Origin: Prochloraceae cyanobacterium
GTDB taxonomy: Bacteria; Cyanobacteriota; Cyanobacteriia; Cyanobacteriales; JASJDA01
Direction of reading: 5' to 3'
DNA: 63,039 nucleotides
Assembly: GCA_030065755.1 (NCBI GenBank)
Contig: JASJDA010000022.1
Span: 1-63,039, forward strand
The translations under genes were made by a program, and so were the position numbers. Below the pieces are notes generated by a model. The model ran no database searches and was not told where the DNA came from. It was given only the letters and a program-made list of their open reading frames with translations. Of this stretch, positions 18,049-27,705 are shown piece by piece; positions within the stretch are counted from its first letter, which is position 1, and each line of letters begins with the position of its first letter.

Positions 18049-19536
18049 TTAAAATTCAGAGGTTTCTCGTGATTCGGGATTGGATGTTTCTGGGTTATAG
18101 GGGGTGCGATCGCGATTGTTTATTACTGTCTTGATTCCCTCAGATACAGCTAAAGCAATTAACAACACTAATGCGACTATTCCCCCGTAAATACTCAATT
18201 TTGAAGCACTACGTCTATCTTGAGATTTACTAGTAGAAGGAGAGATACTTTCCGATCGAACTCGATCGAGATTATTCTCAACTGTATTAGGAGTAAGTGG
18301 GGGCATTTTTTGCTGTTGAGGGGGACTCTCTGGAACAGTAACTGGGATAATGGGTTGATGTTGAGAGAGATTCTCTGCAATATTAATTGACGGAATGGGT
18401 TGCTGTTGAGGGGGAGTTTTTTTAGGGATGACTGGTGGAACGGGTTGCTGTTGAGGAAATTTTGCCGTATTTTTTTTAGTATAAGAAGTCTTTCGATCGC
18501 TAGGATCCGAAACTGAGGAGTTAGACTGTTGTGCTAATTGCTCCTTAACCCAAGTTACGTTAAAAACCTTTTCATAAATGCGATTGTAAATGACTAAATT
18601 TCCTTGATGAACGTCTAACAACCCTAACTGTAATAATTCTTGTTGTTCTCTACTGTTGTAATTGACTGGAAGCTCTGGATATTGCAAAACCTGTTGATAT
18701 TGTTTGAGTAGTCTGGGAACACCTTGTTTTTTTTGCAAGAGTCGATCGCGAATTTCTTTGAGATGAGTTCCCGCTACTCCATTTTCCCAATCGTTAAACA
18801 AGAAATTCTCTACAATATCCGTAATTTTATCAGCTTCTTTTCCAGAAGCGATGAACTCTGGAGACTCGGAGACTAAATGACATATTTTTTGAGTGAGGAA
18901 AAAATTGCGATTTGTCCAAGAGAGAATTTGTTCAAGTACAGTATAGGGCGAGTTAGCTTTTTCTTCTAATTTTTGTAAAGTTAGTTCGTAGGGTCGCAAA
19001 CCTGTTAATTGTTTGTCAATCCAACCCCTAGTAAAAATAGATTTATAAATACGACTGCATACTTTTAACTTTCCTTTATCTTCAACCAGCAATCCTATTG
19101 AAAGTAACTCTTCTTGTTCGGGACTTTCATCGTATGTTAGTTCTCGCTGCTTTAAAATTTGCTTGTAGACTTTGAGCAACCAAAAGGGTTCGCAGTTTTT
19201 GTTATTGAGGAGGCGATCGCGAATCTTTCTTACTAATTCTAGTTCTTTGGTAGTTTCCCAATTGCCGATAGCTTCAGTGCGAATTAACTCTTCTAGCCAA
19301 TCAATTTGTTCGTCCACCAAAATCATACTATCACTGAGGTTATCTTGTTTTTTGTAGCTTTCGACAACCAGCTGAAATAGGGCTTGTGTTAGTTTTGGTT
19401 CGCCTCCTGTCCATTCTAATAATGCTTCTATTACTGCTGTTGGGAGGAATTTTTGCACTTGTAGCAGTAATTGAGCGGAAGAACCAACTGATAATACTTT
19501 TTGTAGACGATCTGCTGAGTTTAATTTTTTGCTCAT
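18049..19536 (-). CDS. Tandem winged-helix (AAA-associated) repeats with C-terminal anchor
   Basis: A 495-residue protein. Residues about 35-175 and 180-330 are two copies of the helical/winged module usually found after the ATPase in cyanobacterial AAA/NACHT-type WD40 proteins: GGEPKLTQALFQLV...IRDRLL...LLKVYKQIL...LLSIGLLVEDKGKLKV, then HLKEIRDRLL...RLLKQYQQVL...LLQLGLLDVHQGNLVIYNRIYEKVF. No Walker motif precedes them. A Pro/Gln-rich linker with repeated PPQQQ (about 340-425) leads to one membrane helix (YGGIVALVLLIALAVS) and a short tail. Type II-like or tail-anchored topology is inferred. Function unknown; an adaptor role is a guess. Confidence 0.7.
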   Translation of the reverse strand: MSKKLNSADRLQKVLSVGSSAQLLLQVQKFLPTAVIEALLEWTGGEPKLTQALFQLVVESYKKQDNLSDSMILVDEQIDWLEELIRTEAIGNWETTKELELVRKIRDRLLNNKNCEPFWLLKVYKQILKQRELTYDESPEQEELLSIGLLVEDKGKLKVCSRIYKSIFTRGWIDKQLTGLRPYELTLQKLEEKANSPYTVLEQILSWTNRNFFLTQKICHLVSESPEFIASGKEADKITDIVENFLFNDWENGVAGTHLKEIRDRLLQKKQGVPRLLKQYQQVLQYPELPVNYNSREQQELLQLGLLDVHQGNLVIYNRIYEKVFNVTWVKEQLAQQSNSSVSDPSDRKTSYTKKNTAKFPQQQPVPPVIPKKTPPQQQPIPSINIAENLSQHQPIIPVTVPESPPQQQKMPPLTPNTVENNLDRVRSESISPSTSKSQDRRSASKLSIYGGIVALVLLIALAVSEGIKTVINNRDRTPYNPETSNPESRETSEF

Positions 19537-19793
19537 AGGTGATTAAAGTTGAACCTATTAGCTACGCTTATAGTCGCTTTCGCGCTCTTAATATTTTTGT
19601 TTTTGTTGTTTTTGTTATTTTACTCTTTTAGGTTCTTCAAGCGATCGAGGATTGGATTTTTTACCTTTCCTACAGGTTTTTGAAGCACGCGTTATTATTT
19701 TAGCAAATATGTTGCCAACTCCGATTAAAATCTCCCTAAAGCCTTCATACTCTTGCTTATTCTCTTTTATGAAAACTTAAGATTTTTTTTTGT

Positions 19794-20858
19794 TTAACTT
19801 AGTATGTCTTGAAACCAAGCTTCAAATCGATCGCCTAAAGCTTCTAAAGAGTATTCTAGTTCGGCTTGTTGGCGACACATATGTCGATCTATCTTATCTA
19901 TCGCAGCAATAGCATCTACTAAACCAGCCACACTATCTGGTTCTACCAAAAATCCAGTTTTCCCGTCTTTAACTATTTCTGCTGGTCCTCCGCGACTATA
20001 GGAAATTACTGGTACCCCGCAAGCCAAGGCTTCTATTGCCACATTCCCGAAAGCTTCTATCCAACGAGGGGTCATTAACAACCCTCGGCATTGACGCAGT
20101 TCTTCTTGTAATTCTAATGTAGACAAAAAGCCGCCATACTCAATAGGAGCATCTGGGTTGTCTGCGAGTATTTTTTCCCAGTATTCTTTCTCTTGCATCT
20201 TGCCAAAGATTTTGAGACGATTGCCACTAATTTGAGCTGCTTGCACTGCATCTTCGAGAGCTTTTTCTCTTGAGATTCTTCCCAACCAAGCTAATGTTTG
20301 TCCTGGGCGATCGCAAAATTGATATAAAGACAAATCAATCCCGCTACTCAAAATGCGACAAGAGTCTGTGAAAGCAAAGGTTGCTGCTTGAGAGTGGGTA
20401 TATACCCCGAGCGTACCAGGAAAGCGAACTGCTATTTCTCCCATTATCAGATCCAATGCCTGGTTCATCGAGCCCATGCTAATAAAATGAGCAATGGGAC
20501 ACTCAAAAAAAGGTGTCAAATAAAAAGGCAGCCAATCAAAAGCAAAATTAACGATTAAATCGTACTCAGATTGAACCCTACGGGCATATTCGCACATATT
20601 ACCCAACATGGAGTTGGCTGGCAAGCATATAGGATCGTCTATATCTTGAGTTTGAGCTGCAATTTGTAAATTTCCAGTAATTTGCTCTACTGAAATTCCT
20701 TGAAGTACTGATTCAGTGGGGGCTAGCACTTTAACTAAGTGTCCTCGCTGCTTCATCTCAAAAGCTATATTTTGCAGCGTTAATTCCACCCCACCTCCGG
20801 TACCCGAACCCAATGGACCAACTGGAGTGGAAAGAAACAATAATTTCAGCATTTTCAT
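19794..20858 (-). CDS. Family 4 glycosyltransferase (GT-B)
   Basis: A 354-residue GT-B transferase. The N-terminal domain has the glycine loop (GPLGSGTGGGVELTLQNIA) and the C-terminal domain the nucleotide-sugar site EAFGNVAIEALACGVPVI...GGPAEIV. It transfers a sugar from an NDP-sugar to an unknown acceptor; no signal peptide. It begins 12 bases after the stop of the HEAT-repeat gene and is probably cotranscribed. No polysaccharide cluster surrounds it. Confidence 0.88.
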   Translation of the reverse strand: MKMLKLLFLSTPVGPLGSGTGGGVELTLQNIAFEMKQRGHLVKVLAPTESVLQGISVEQITGNLQIAAQTQDIDDPICLPANSMLGNMCEYARRVQSEYDLIVNFAFDWLPFYLTPFFECPIAHFISMGSMNQALDLIMGEIAVRFPGTLGVYTHSQAATFAFTDSCRILSSGIDLSLYQFCDRPGQTLAWLGRISREKALEDAVQAAQISGNRLKIFGKMQEKEYWEKILADNPDAPIEYGGFLSTLELQEELRQCRGLLMTPRWIEAFGNVAIEALACGVPVISYSRGGPAEIVKDGKTGFLVEPDSVAGLVDAIAAIDKIDRHMCRQQAELEYSLEALGDRFEAWFQDILS

Positions 20859-20870
20859 TCTCTATTGGAT

Positions 20871-21965
20871 TTATTCTTCTTCATCCTCATCAATATCTTT
20901 TTTAGACTTCAGTATATTTTGTTGGTTAGCAATATTCCTCCACTGTACTCGGTCTAACTCTTTAAGTGCCCACTGTACAGTTTCTTGAACCTCTACATCG
21001 TTATCGTCTGCCATGTGAGACAATCGCTGAGTAATTTGAGACATTAGTTCGTAAACTTTAGTCACGTCTCGAATGGCATTTTTGCGCACCTGAGGATTGG
21101 CATCTTCTAGGGTAATAGAGAATGCCTCATTCATTGGTTTGAGGGCGCGGCTGGCGATTTCTGTGATTGCTGTTGAGATTAGACCGCGTTCGTAAGAATC
21201 TGCAGTAATCAGCAATTCTACCAGAGGTTCTATGGCTCTGGAGTCACCTCTTTGGGCTAATTCCCAAATCGTTTTCTGCCGTTTGGCTGGTTCGGAGGAA
21301 CGGCCTAAATCTTTAATTAGCTCTCCAATAATATCAATTTTTGGTAAGCGCGTGGCGGTTTGGATTGCCTGTTGATTTTGGATTATGCTGCTGGAGTTAG
21401 GGTTAAAATTGTCGTTTTCAGGGAAGTCATCTATGCGGGTAAATGTAATATCTTTATCCTCTTCCTCAGGCACATAATCGGAGACGTATTTGTTTTGTTT
21501 ATCTATAGAGATTTTACGAAAAACCCAGAAGATACACAACCCTATTAGGATCCCAACAGCTATAGACAAGATTAACAAAGGAAATATTGTCACACTTGCT
21601 TGTTGCAGTTTGGCTGAAGAATTTTCTTGACTCAGGATAATGTGCTTTTGTCCCTCTTTCTCAGCTTCGACTCTGGCAAATTGACTGTCAAGCTTCCCAA
21701 AATTTTTAGTTAAATTTTGCAGTAGGTTTTGCTGGCTTGTCGCGTAATTGATATTGGTATGGGGTTCTGCGACAAAAGTTTGCACTCTAAGGAGGTTTTG
21801 TTTAATTATAGGATCTGGTGAAGTTAGATCTACTTCTTCGACACTCGATATCATAAGTGGAAAATTAGAAAGCGTTAATCCCGATTTGAAATCCCTACTG
21901 AGGACCCAATCGAAACCAAAGCAGGTAAAGCAGGCAGCTAGGAATAAAAAAAAGTTATACGACAT
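20871..21965 (-). CDS. Membrane-anchored HEAT-repeat protein
   Basis: A 364-residue protein. It has an N-terminal hydrophobic segment (FFLFLAACFTCFGFDW, signal or anchor), a ~100-residue charged extracytoplasmic loop, a strong TM helix near 130-152 (LLILSIAVGILIGLCIFW), and a C-terminal cytoplasmic region with HEAT/PBS-lyase-like repeats (about 215-345, for example WELAQRGDSRAIEPLVELLI, LEDANPQVRKNAI). It ends in an acidic DEDEEE tail. HEAT domains bind proteins; the partner is unknown. First gene of a likely pair with the downstream glycosyltransferase. Confidence 0.8.
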   Translation of the reverse strand: MSYNFFLFLAACFTCFGFDWVLSRDFKSGLTLSNFPLMISSVEEVDLTSPDPIIKQNLLRVQTFVAEPHTNINYATSQQNLLQNLTKNFGKLDSQFARVEAEKEGQKHIILSQENSSAKLQQASVTIFPLLILSIAVGILIGLCIFWVFRKISIDKQNKYVSDYVPEEEDKDITFTRIDDFPENDNFNPNSSSIIQNQQAIQTATRLPKIDIIGELIKDLGRSSEPAKRQKTIWELAQRGDSRAIEPLVELLITADSYERGLISTAITEIASRALKPMNEAFSITLEDANPQVRKNAIRDVTKVYELMSQITQRLSHMADDNDVEVQETVQWALKELDRVQWRNIANQQNILKSKKDIDEDEEE

Positions 21966-22077
21966 AATAAACTAACTAATTAGAGGCTTTGGCGTACAGC
22001 CGGTATTACTTGGGGTAGATATTATCGTTTTACCCTTTATCGATCGCTAAATGCTATCGCTTTGGGTTGTTATCTAA

Positions 22078-23196
22078 TTATTCAACCTGTTCGCTTTCTA
22101 TTTGGGAAACTTTGACTGCTATTTTAGTACCGGCGAGGGACTTTGAAAATTTCCAATTGCTATTATTGCTACTTTGGGAGTTGGTTTCGAGTTGGGTCGA
22201 ATTAGAAGCAGCCTTAATAATTTGTCGACCATTGGATTTTAGAGTGAGAAAAACTAATTGTCGAGGTAAATTTTGACGTTGGTTAATCAAATAAATGCTC
22301 GTCAAAGTCAGAGCAACTCCTAGCCACTGTACCAAAAGGAGAGATTCAGAGAGAAATAAGTGCCCAAATATGAGAGCAAACACTGGAGTTAGAAAGGTCA
22401 AAGAGCTGAGACTGGTCAGATTTTTTTGAGAAGCTAAGTAAAAAAATAAACCGTAAGCGATCGCGCTGCCAAAGATTGTCGCATATCCTAAAGCAATCCA
22501 ACCGTTAAAATCTATATCCGACCACTGTCCTGACTCCCAAATTCCCGAACCCAATAATAAAAATAATCCTGCCAGAACTAAGTGCCAACCTGTAGCTACT
22601 ATCGGATCGACGTGGCGAGTAACAAAACGAATCATAACTGTTCCTACTGCCATTGATATTGAAGCTAATAGCATTAGCAATTCGCCACTGTCAAATAAAT
22701 TTTCCCAGCTAAAAGAGATCGCGATCGCTTTGGTCTGTACTAGATTGTAAATCAACTCTTCTGGCAACCCAATTAAACAGATCCCCACTATACCTACACT
22801 CAACCCCAACCAGCCCCACAACCCAATCGCTTCTCCAAAGAGCCAGCTACATAATAATGCTACCGCTATGGGTTGAGAGTCTATGATTGCCGATCCTAAA
22901 CCAGCATCGGTTCTTACTAATCCTTCTGCCAAGAAACCTTGAAACATTACCCCATCGACAATGGCGAAAAAAACAATCCACAACCATGCTCTCCAATTTT
23001 GCGGTCGATTTCGTCCTAAAATTGCTGCTGCTATTAAGACTAATAATCCTGCAGGCAACAAGCGCACTCCCGCCATAAATAGAGGAGTAGTATGGGGAAT
23101 GACTCCTTTCATGGCTACCATTGCTGTTCCCCACAAAAAAAACGGTGCTAGTGGTAAAACTACTAATAAATTTGTTTTTTTGAGATTAAATTCCAT
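22078..23196 (-). CDS. EamA/DMT-family transporter
   Basis: A drug/metabolite transporter of 372 residues with ten predicted helices in two EamA halves. Landmarks are PFFLWGTAMVAMKGVIP in the first helix, ALLCSWLFGEAIGLWGWLGL closing the first half, and FLTPVFALIFGHLFLSESLL in the second. It has a cytosolic C-terminal tail of about 65 residues (RQNLPRQLVFLTL onward) that most family members lack. Substrate unknown. Confidence 0.88.
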   Translation of the reverse strand: MEFNLKKTNLLVVLPLAPFFLWGTAMVAMKGVIPHTTPLFMAGVRLLPAGLLVLIAAAILGRNRPQNWRAWLWIVFFAIVDGVMFQGFLAEGLVRTDAGLGSAIIDSQPIAVALLCSWLFGEAIGLWGWLGLSVGIVGICLIGLPEELIYNLVQTKAIAISFSWENLFDSGELLMLLASISMAVGTVMIRFVTRHVDPIVATGWHLVLAGLFLLLGSGIWESGQWSDIDFNGWIALGYATIFGSAIAYGLFFYLASQKNLTSLSSLTFLTPVFALIFGHLFLSESLLLVQWLGVALTLTSIYLINQRQNLPRQLVFLTLKSNGRQIIKAASNSTQLETNSQSSNNSNWKFSKSLAGTKIAVKVSQIESEQVE

Positions 23197-23384
23197 TTTC
23201 GTCGAGTACTGGTTACTCGTAAACTAAATTAAGTTAATTTATACAATTCTAATCAATTATGTATTTATGTTAATAGACCAAAATGAATTGGAAATAGAAA
23301 ATATATAAAATTAGCAAATTTAAGATATAACAAAGAATACAAACAATAAACTCGCACTTAGAGAGTTAATCGATTTAAAAGCTT

Positions 23385-24206
23385 ATGGTATGGCCATTTA
23401 AACCAAGAACGAGCAAGCAAATTGCTCGCATAGAAATTACAGGGGCGATCGCCTCGGAAACCCGCAAACGAGTTCTTAAAGCTATTGAAACTGTCAAAGA
23501 GAAAAAGTTTCCAGCTCTTTTGTTACGTATCGATTCTCCTGGGGGTACGGTAGGAGACTCTCAAGAAATTTATTATGCTCTTCAGAAACTTCAAGAAAAG
23601 GTCAAAATTGTCGCTAGTTTTGGCAATATTTCGGCTTCTGGTGGAGTATACGTAGGTATGGCAGCAGAAAATATAGTTGCTAATCCAGGCACTATTACTG
23701 GTAGTATTGGTGTGATTTTACGAGGTAACAACCTAGAGCGCTTACTTGAAAAAGTGGGAGTATCTTTCAAAACGATCAAATCTGGTCCTTATAAAGATAT
23801 TCTTGCGTTTGACCGCCAATTGACCAAAGAAGAAGAAAATATTCTTCAAGAATTGATCGATACTAGTTATCAACAATTCGTGCAAACTGTAGCCCAAGCT
23901 CGTAAACTAGCAGTAGACCAGGTCAAAAGCTTTGCTGACGGTCGTATTTTTACAGGAGAACAAGCTCTAGAACTAGGAGTTGTCGATCGCTTGGGTACAG
24001 AAGAAGATGCTCGTCGTTGGGCAGCAGAACTGGCTGGACTCAATCCTGAGAAAACTGAATGTCAGACGATCGAAGAACCAAAATCTTTAATTAGCCGTAT
24101 TTTAGGTAGAAGTCAAACTAAATCTTCGAGTATAGGATCGGCAATAGATTGGTTAAAATTTGAACTGGTAACGTCCGGTCAGCCTTTATGGTTATATAGA
24201 CCATAA
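23385..24206 (+). CDS. sppA: Signal peptide peptidase SppA, short form
   Basis: A membrane-associated serine protease that degrades cleaved signal peptides. Motifs: LRIDSPGGTVGDSQEI, the nucleophile in GNISASGGVYVGMAAE (Ser85), NPGTITGSIGVI, and the general-base lysine in IKSGPYKDI (Lys137). At 273 residues it is the short half-size form, which works as an oligomer. There is no clear N-terminal membrane helix, so it may be peripheral. It precedes aroH by 75 bases on the same strand. Confidence 0.92.
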   Translation: MVWPFKPRTSKQIARIEITGAIASETRKRVLKAIETVKEKKFPALLLRIDSPGGTVGDSQEIYYALQKLQEKVKIVASFGNISASGGVYVGMAAENIVANPGTITGSIGVILRGNNLERLLEKVGVSFKTIKSGPYKDILAFDRQLTKEEENILQELIDTSYQQFVQTVAQARKLAVDQVKSFADGRIFTGEQALELGVVDRLGTEEDARRWAAELAGLNPEKTECQTIEEPKSLISRILGRSQTKSSSIGSAIDWLKFELVTSGQPLWLYRP

Positions 24207-24281
24207 ACTCCAAACTGAAAAACCCAGTTCTTAACTGGTAGAAAACTATATATATTGACAAAGCGGAGGAAATTGCATCTG

Positions 24282-24653
24282 ATGTGGAAAGTTCGAGCAA
24301 TTCGCGGTGCAACAACTGCTTCAGAAAATACAGAAGAAGCAATTAGAGAAGCGGTAACAGAACTGCTCGACGAACTGGAGAGACACAATCGGCTCGATCC
24401 AGAAGAAATTATCAGTGTCGTTTTTACATCTACTCGCGATCTAGATGCAATTTTTCCGGCTGAAATCGCGAGGAATCGCTCTTGTTGGGATTGTGTTCCT
24501 TTATTGGACGTACAGCAAATGCACGTAGAAAATAGCATAAAGCGCTGTATTCGGGTTTTAATTCACCTCAATATCCCTAGTCCTGACGTCAAGATTAATC
24601 ACCTCTATTTGCGCCAAGCTAAAAACCTCAGACCAGATTGGAGTTTGGCCTAA
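24282..24653 (+). CDS. aroH: Chorismate mutase, AroH class
   Basis: Monofunctional AroH-type chorismate mutase (chorismate to prephenate) for Phe/Tyr synthesis. MWKVRAIRGATTASENTEEAI, SVVFTSTRDLDAIFPAEIAR, VPLLDVQQMHVENSIKRCIR and VNxHLYL-like KINHLYLRQAKNLRPD match the family closely. ATG 24282 is chosen over the in-frame TTG at 24255 because GGAGG lies about 11 bases before it and the protein then has the family length (123 residues). Confidence 0.93.
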   Translation: MWKVRAIRGATTASENTEEAIREAVTELLDELERHNRLDPEEIISVVFTSTRDLDAIFPAEIARNRSCWDCVPLLDVQQMHVENSIKRCIRVLIHLNIPSPDVKINHLYLRQAKNLRPDWSLA

Positions 24654-24828
24654 AAATTGTTAATTTTTACAATAAAAATAAATAATTAGTAACATAATTT
24701 GGTATTACCGATCGCCCTTCGGAATTAACTTAAGTGTTATGGAAGGGAGCCTCATTTATTACGACTACTTACAAATGAACAAATATAAAGTAAGATTAAG
24801 AAAAAACTAAAATCTAAATATTTTCTTT

Positions 24829-25437
24829 ATGTACGCTTGTTTTACCGCCACAGAATCAGTGGAAATTTCTGTAGAGCAACGAAAAGTCCCTATTCAACAT
24901 TATCTCCGTCAACCTCAACGTCTAGTCAAGGCGATCGCCAATCCCAAGTTGATGGAACAGCTATCTGAATCTCACTTCCGGCTGAAAATGCGTCCCTTGA
25001 ATTTTATGGAGATATATCATTTTCAACCAACGGTGGTTCTCAAAGTCTGGACGGGAGCAAGCGGAACGCTATATTTGAACTCTGAAGATTGCGAAATTCG
25101 AGGAATTGATTATATTAACGATCGCTTCTCCCTCTACGTGAAAGGAAAATTATCTCCTAGTCAAAATAATGGAAAAACTTACCTAGTCGGTAAAGCTAAT
25201 TTAGAAGTTAAAGTAGAAATGCCACCTGCTTTATGGCTAACGCCAAAACCCCTATTAGAAGTCACTGGTAATGGTTTACTCAAGAGTGTTTTACTCAGAA
25301 TTAAGCAAAGGTTACTCGGTCAGCTAGTAGGAGACTATTACGAGTGGAGCGAAACCCATAATTTAGAAGTCATAAGCGAGAAAATTCAACTAGATACCTC
25401 AATCAATTCCCTGACTGGTATGGAAAATCGAGCATAA
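24829..25437 (+). CDS. DUF1997-family protein
   Basis: A 202-residue soluble protein of a family found mainly in cyanobacteria and plastids. Recognisable stretches are QPQRLVKAIANPKLMEQLSE, FRLKMRPLNFMEIYHFQPTVVLKVW and SLYVKGKLSP. It has no catalytic motif that I can name; its beta-rich fold may bind lipids. It stands alone, closed by a terminator-like hairpin at 25473-25500. Confidence 0.75.
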   Translation: MYACFTATESVEISVEQRKVPIQHYLRQPQRLVKAIANPKLMEQLSESHFRLKMRPLNFMEIYHFQPTVVLKVWTGASGTLYLNSEDCEIRGIDYINDRFSLYVKGKLSPSQNNGKTYLVGKANLEVKVEMPPALWLTPKPLLEVTGNGLLKSVLLRIKQRLLGQLVGDYYEWSETHNLEVISEKIQLDTSINSLTGMENRA

Positions 25438-25472
25438 TTACATATCGTCAGGATTTTTGGTAATTATTATAA

Positions 25473-25500
25473 ACCCCGTCCTAAGAACTTAGAACGGGGT
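25473..25500 (+). terminator. Hairpin terminator between convergent genes
   Basis: ACCCCGT...ACGGGGT arms with an inner CTAAG/CTTAG stem form a strong hairpin just past the DUF1997 stop. The T-run is poor (ATTTGAG), so termination efficiency is uncertain. It could also serve the converging gene at 25555. Confidence 0.6.
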
Positions 25501-25554
25501 ATTTGAGAATAAACATTTTCCTATCATTTGATTTGCGAACTGACCTGCCACTAA

Positions 25555-25908
25555 TTAACGACCTAATTTGGCAGCTAAGGTCTCAGCACTTTGGCGGAAA
25601 TTACGATAAAACTGGGCGTATTTTCCTCGTGCTAATTTATTCTTTGGGCTATCTTGCTTATTGTTTAGTGGTACTAACATACCATCTTGAGAGCGTACCG
25701 TCATTTCACCATTTGCCAGTGCTTTGCGCCACTTAGATCCAGTTTTCCAGGCAAGATACTTGCTAGTAGTCCAGTGAGGATTAGGTGGGTAGCCGGCAAA
25801 ACCAGCTCGCAAAGCTGCATGATTGGCTTTCGGTATGGCTGTATTAACTAATACGTTTTTGGTTAAGTCAATTACTGCGTAGTTTTGAGGATTTTTTCTG
25901 TCTAACAC
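25555..25908 (-). CDS. Small conserved-looking hypothetical protein
   Basis: A 117-residue soluble basic protein that I do not recognise. It has AVIDLTKNVLVNTAIPKANH, a Gly/Pro/Trp stretch (AGFAGYPPNPHWTTSKYLAW) and a basic C-terminal helix (ARGKYAQFYRNFRQSAETL). The start is GTG 25908, supported by a near-perfect Shine-Dalgarno (AGGAGG) at ideal spacing, which argues for a well-expressed real gene. It has no apparent operon partner. Confidence 0.7.
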   Translation of the reverse strand: MLDRKNPQNYAVIDLTKNVLVNTAIPKANHAALRAGFAGYPPNPHWTTSKYLAWKTGSKWRKALANGEMTVRSQDGMLVPLNNKQDSPKNKLARGKYAQFYRNFRQSAETLAAKLGR

Positions 25909-26106
25909 TTCTCTTACCTCCTAGTTCTGCTATAATGTGAAGAATATTTAAGCCGTATCGAATATATTAATATAATATTGCATATTGTTACAAGAGTAAA
26001 ATAGCTGGTAGTTTTGTGATAAGGATTAAGCTTTTTGACTAAACAATAGCTCAATCGATTTATTTCCCTGGGCGATGAAGTTAAAAGTCAAAATTTTCAA
26101 CCGTAT

Positions 26107-26793
26107 TCAGGCTTTATCCCCGAACCGATACCCTTTACCATAGACAGTATGAATCAGAGGTTTTTCTCCTTTGAGTTCTATTTTGCGACGTAGGAGTCGA
26201 ACTAAAGCCGCTATTACATTACTACTGGGTTGGTCTTTTTCTAGCCACAAGTTCTGATAAATTTGCTGATGAGTCAATAATTGACCTGGGTGGCGCATGA
26301 AATAGACTAAGAGCTTAATCTCCTTATCTGAAAGCTTAATTACTCTTCCTTGGCGATATGCTAATTGATTTTCACAATCTAGTTCGAGATCGGCTACTTT
26401 GAGTCTTTGGTAGGTGAGAGTAGGTTCATTTTGTGACGATCGCCTCAGTAAAGCGCGAACTCTGGCTAATAATTCTCGTAATTCAAAAGGTTTAATTAAA
26501 TAGTCGTCAGCACCAGCATCTAAACCAGCAACTCGATCGTCTACAGTATCCTTGGCTGTGAGGAAGAGAACGGGAGTAGCTCTACCACGGGATCTCAATT
26601 GCTGACAAATTGCAATTCCTGAGTGTTGCGGTAACATCCAATCGAGAATTAAGAGATCGTACTCTCGATCTAATGCTAATTCTATACCATCTTTGCCATT
26701 ATCTGCCACATCTACCTCGTAACCTTCACTTTTTAAAACATGAGTCAGAGGAGAGGTTAATTCAGCTTCGTCGTCAACTAAAAGAATCTTCAC
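26107..26793 (-). CDS. OmpR-family response regulator
   Basis: A 228-residue regulator. The receiver is complete (MKILLVDDEAELT, phospho-acceptor in LILDWMLPQ, LFLTAKD, DDYLIKPFELREL) and the winged-helix output ends RLLRRKIELKGE...IHTVYGKGYRFG. The closest cyanobacterial type I recall is the ManR-like group, but the match is not secure, so no symbol is given. No kinase gene is adjacent (an orphan regulator). Divergent from hisG with 83 bases between the starts. Confidence 0.85.
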   Translation of the reverse strand: MKILLVDDEAELTSPLTHVLKSEGYEVDVADNGKDGIELALDREYDLLILDWMLPQHSGIAICQQLRSRGRATPVLFLTAKDTVDDRVAGLDAGADDYLIKPFELRELLARVRALLRRSSQNEPTLTYQRLKVADLELDCENQLAYRQGRVIKLSDKEIKLLVYFMRHPGQLLTHQQIYQNLWLEKDQPSSNVIAALVRLLRRKIELKGEKPLIHTVYGKGYRFGDKA

Positions 26794-26876
26794 GGGTAAG
26801 TACTTTGTAAGCGCTAAGCGTGCCTTTGGCGCAACTCAATAAAGTAATATAGTTTAAACCCCATCAATCGCGATCG

Positions 26877-27524
26877 ATGATTACCGTTGCATTACCTAAA
26901 GGCGCTCTTCTATCAGATACCATAAAACTTTTTCAGAGTATAGGATTGGACTTTAGTGCTTTTCTCGATTCCAAATCTCGTCAATTACGAATAACAGATC
27001 CCACTAACACTGCTAAAGCACTTTTAGTTAGAGCGCAGGACGTGCCTGTTTATGTAGAATACGGTCAGGCACAGTTGGGTATAGTAGGTTATGACGTTCT
27101 GCGAGAAAAAACACCTCAAGTTGCCAATTTAGCTGACCTCAAGTTCGGTTACTGTCGGATGTCGGTTGCAGTACGCAAGTCCGATTCCTATAGGAGATCG
27201 ATCGAACTTCCTCCTCACGGAAGAGTAGCATCTAAGTTTGTCAACTGTGCTAAAGAATACTTTAACAACCTAGATTTACCCGTAGAAATTGTCCCCCTTT
27301 ACGGTTCTGTAGAATTAGGACCAATTACAGAAATGTCAGAAGCAATTGTAGATCTAGTCTCTACAGGTCGTACCTTAAAAGAAAATGGTCTCATAGAAAT
27401 TGACATTCTCTTTGAAAGCACGGCGAGGTTAATTGCTCATCCCCTCAGTTACAGACTAGATTTAGGTAATTTACACACTTACGTTGAGAAACTGCGTCAA
27501 AATACTGGCGATCGAGTTGCCTAA
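26877..27524 (+). CDS. hisG: ATP phosphoribosyltransferase, short form
   Basis: First enzyme of histidine synthesis (ATP + PRPP). At 215 residues it is the short form lacking the C-terminal regulatory domain, so it needs HisZ elsewhere in the genome. Motifs: [39 protein letters not shown], and the PRPP loop [21 protein letters not shown] 26877 is embedded in a CGATCGATG sequence. Confidence 0.95.
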   Translation: MITVALPKGALLSDTIKLFQSIGLDFSAFLDSKSRQLRITDPTNTAKALLVRAQDVPVYVEYGQAQLGIVGYDVLREKTPQVANLADLKFGYCRMSVAVRKSDSYRRSIELPPHGRVASKFVNCAKEYFNNLDLPVEIVPLYGSVELGPITEMSEAIVDLVSTGRTLKENGLIEIDILFESTARLIAHPLSYRLDLGNLHTYVEKLRQNTGDRVA

Positions 27525-27595
27525 ATTAGTGGAACAGCAAAGATGTATAATGCAAAATTGGTCTATTAATAGTTTAAAGTAAATTAAGATTCATT

Positions 27596-27623
27596 GCTTC
27601 TTGGGTTTCGGAATCCAAGAAGC
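27596..27623. other. Hairpin between hisG and agrE
   Basis: GCTTCTTGG at 27596-27604 pairs perfectly with CCAAGAAGC at 27615-27623 across a 10-base loop. No T-run follows on the plus strand. It could be a weak hisG terminator or part of the agrE leader. Confidence 0.5.
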
Positions 27624-27705
27624 GGTCTGGTTGTAGGGAGTAAATAAAAATTGACCTGGTAATAGCACTTAGCATTTACCCGTACTATCTTAACATCAAT
27701 TAATT

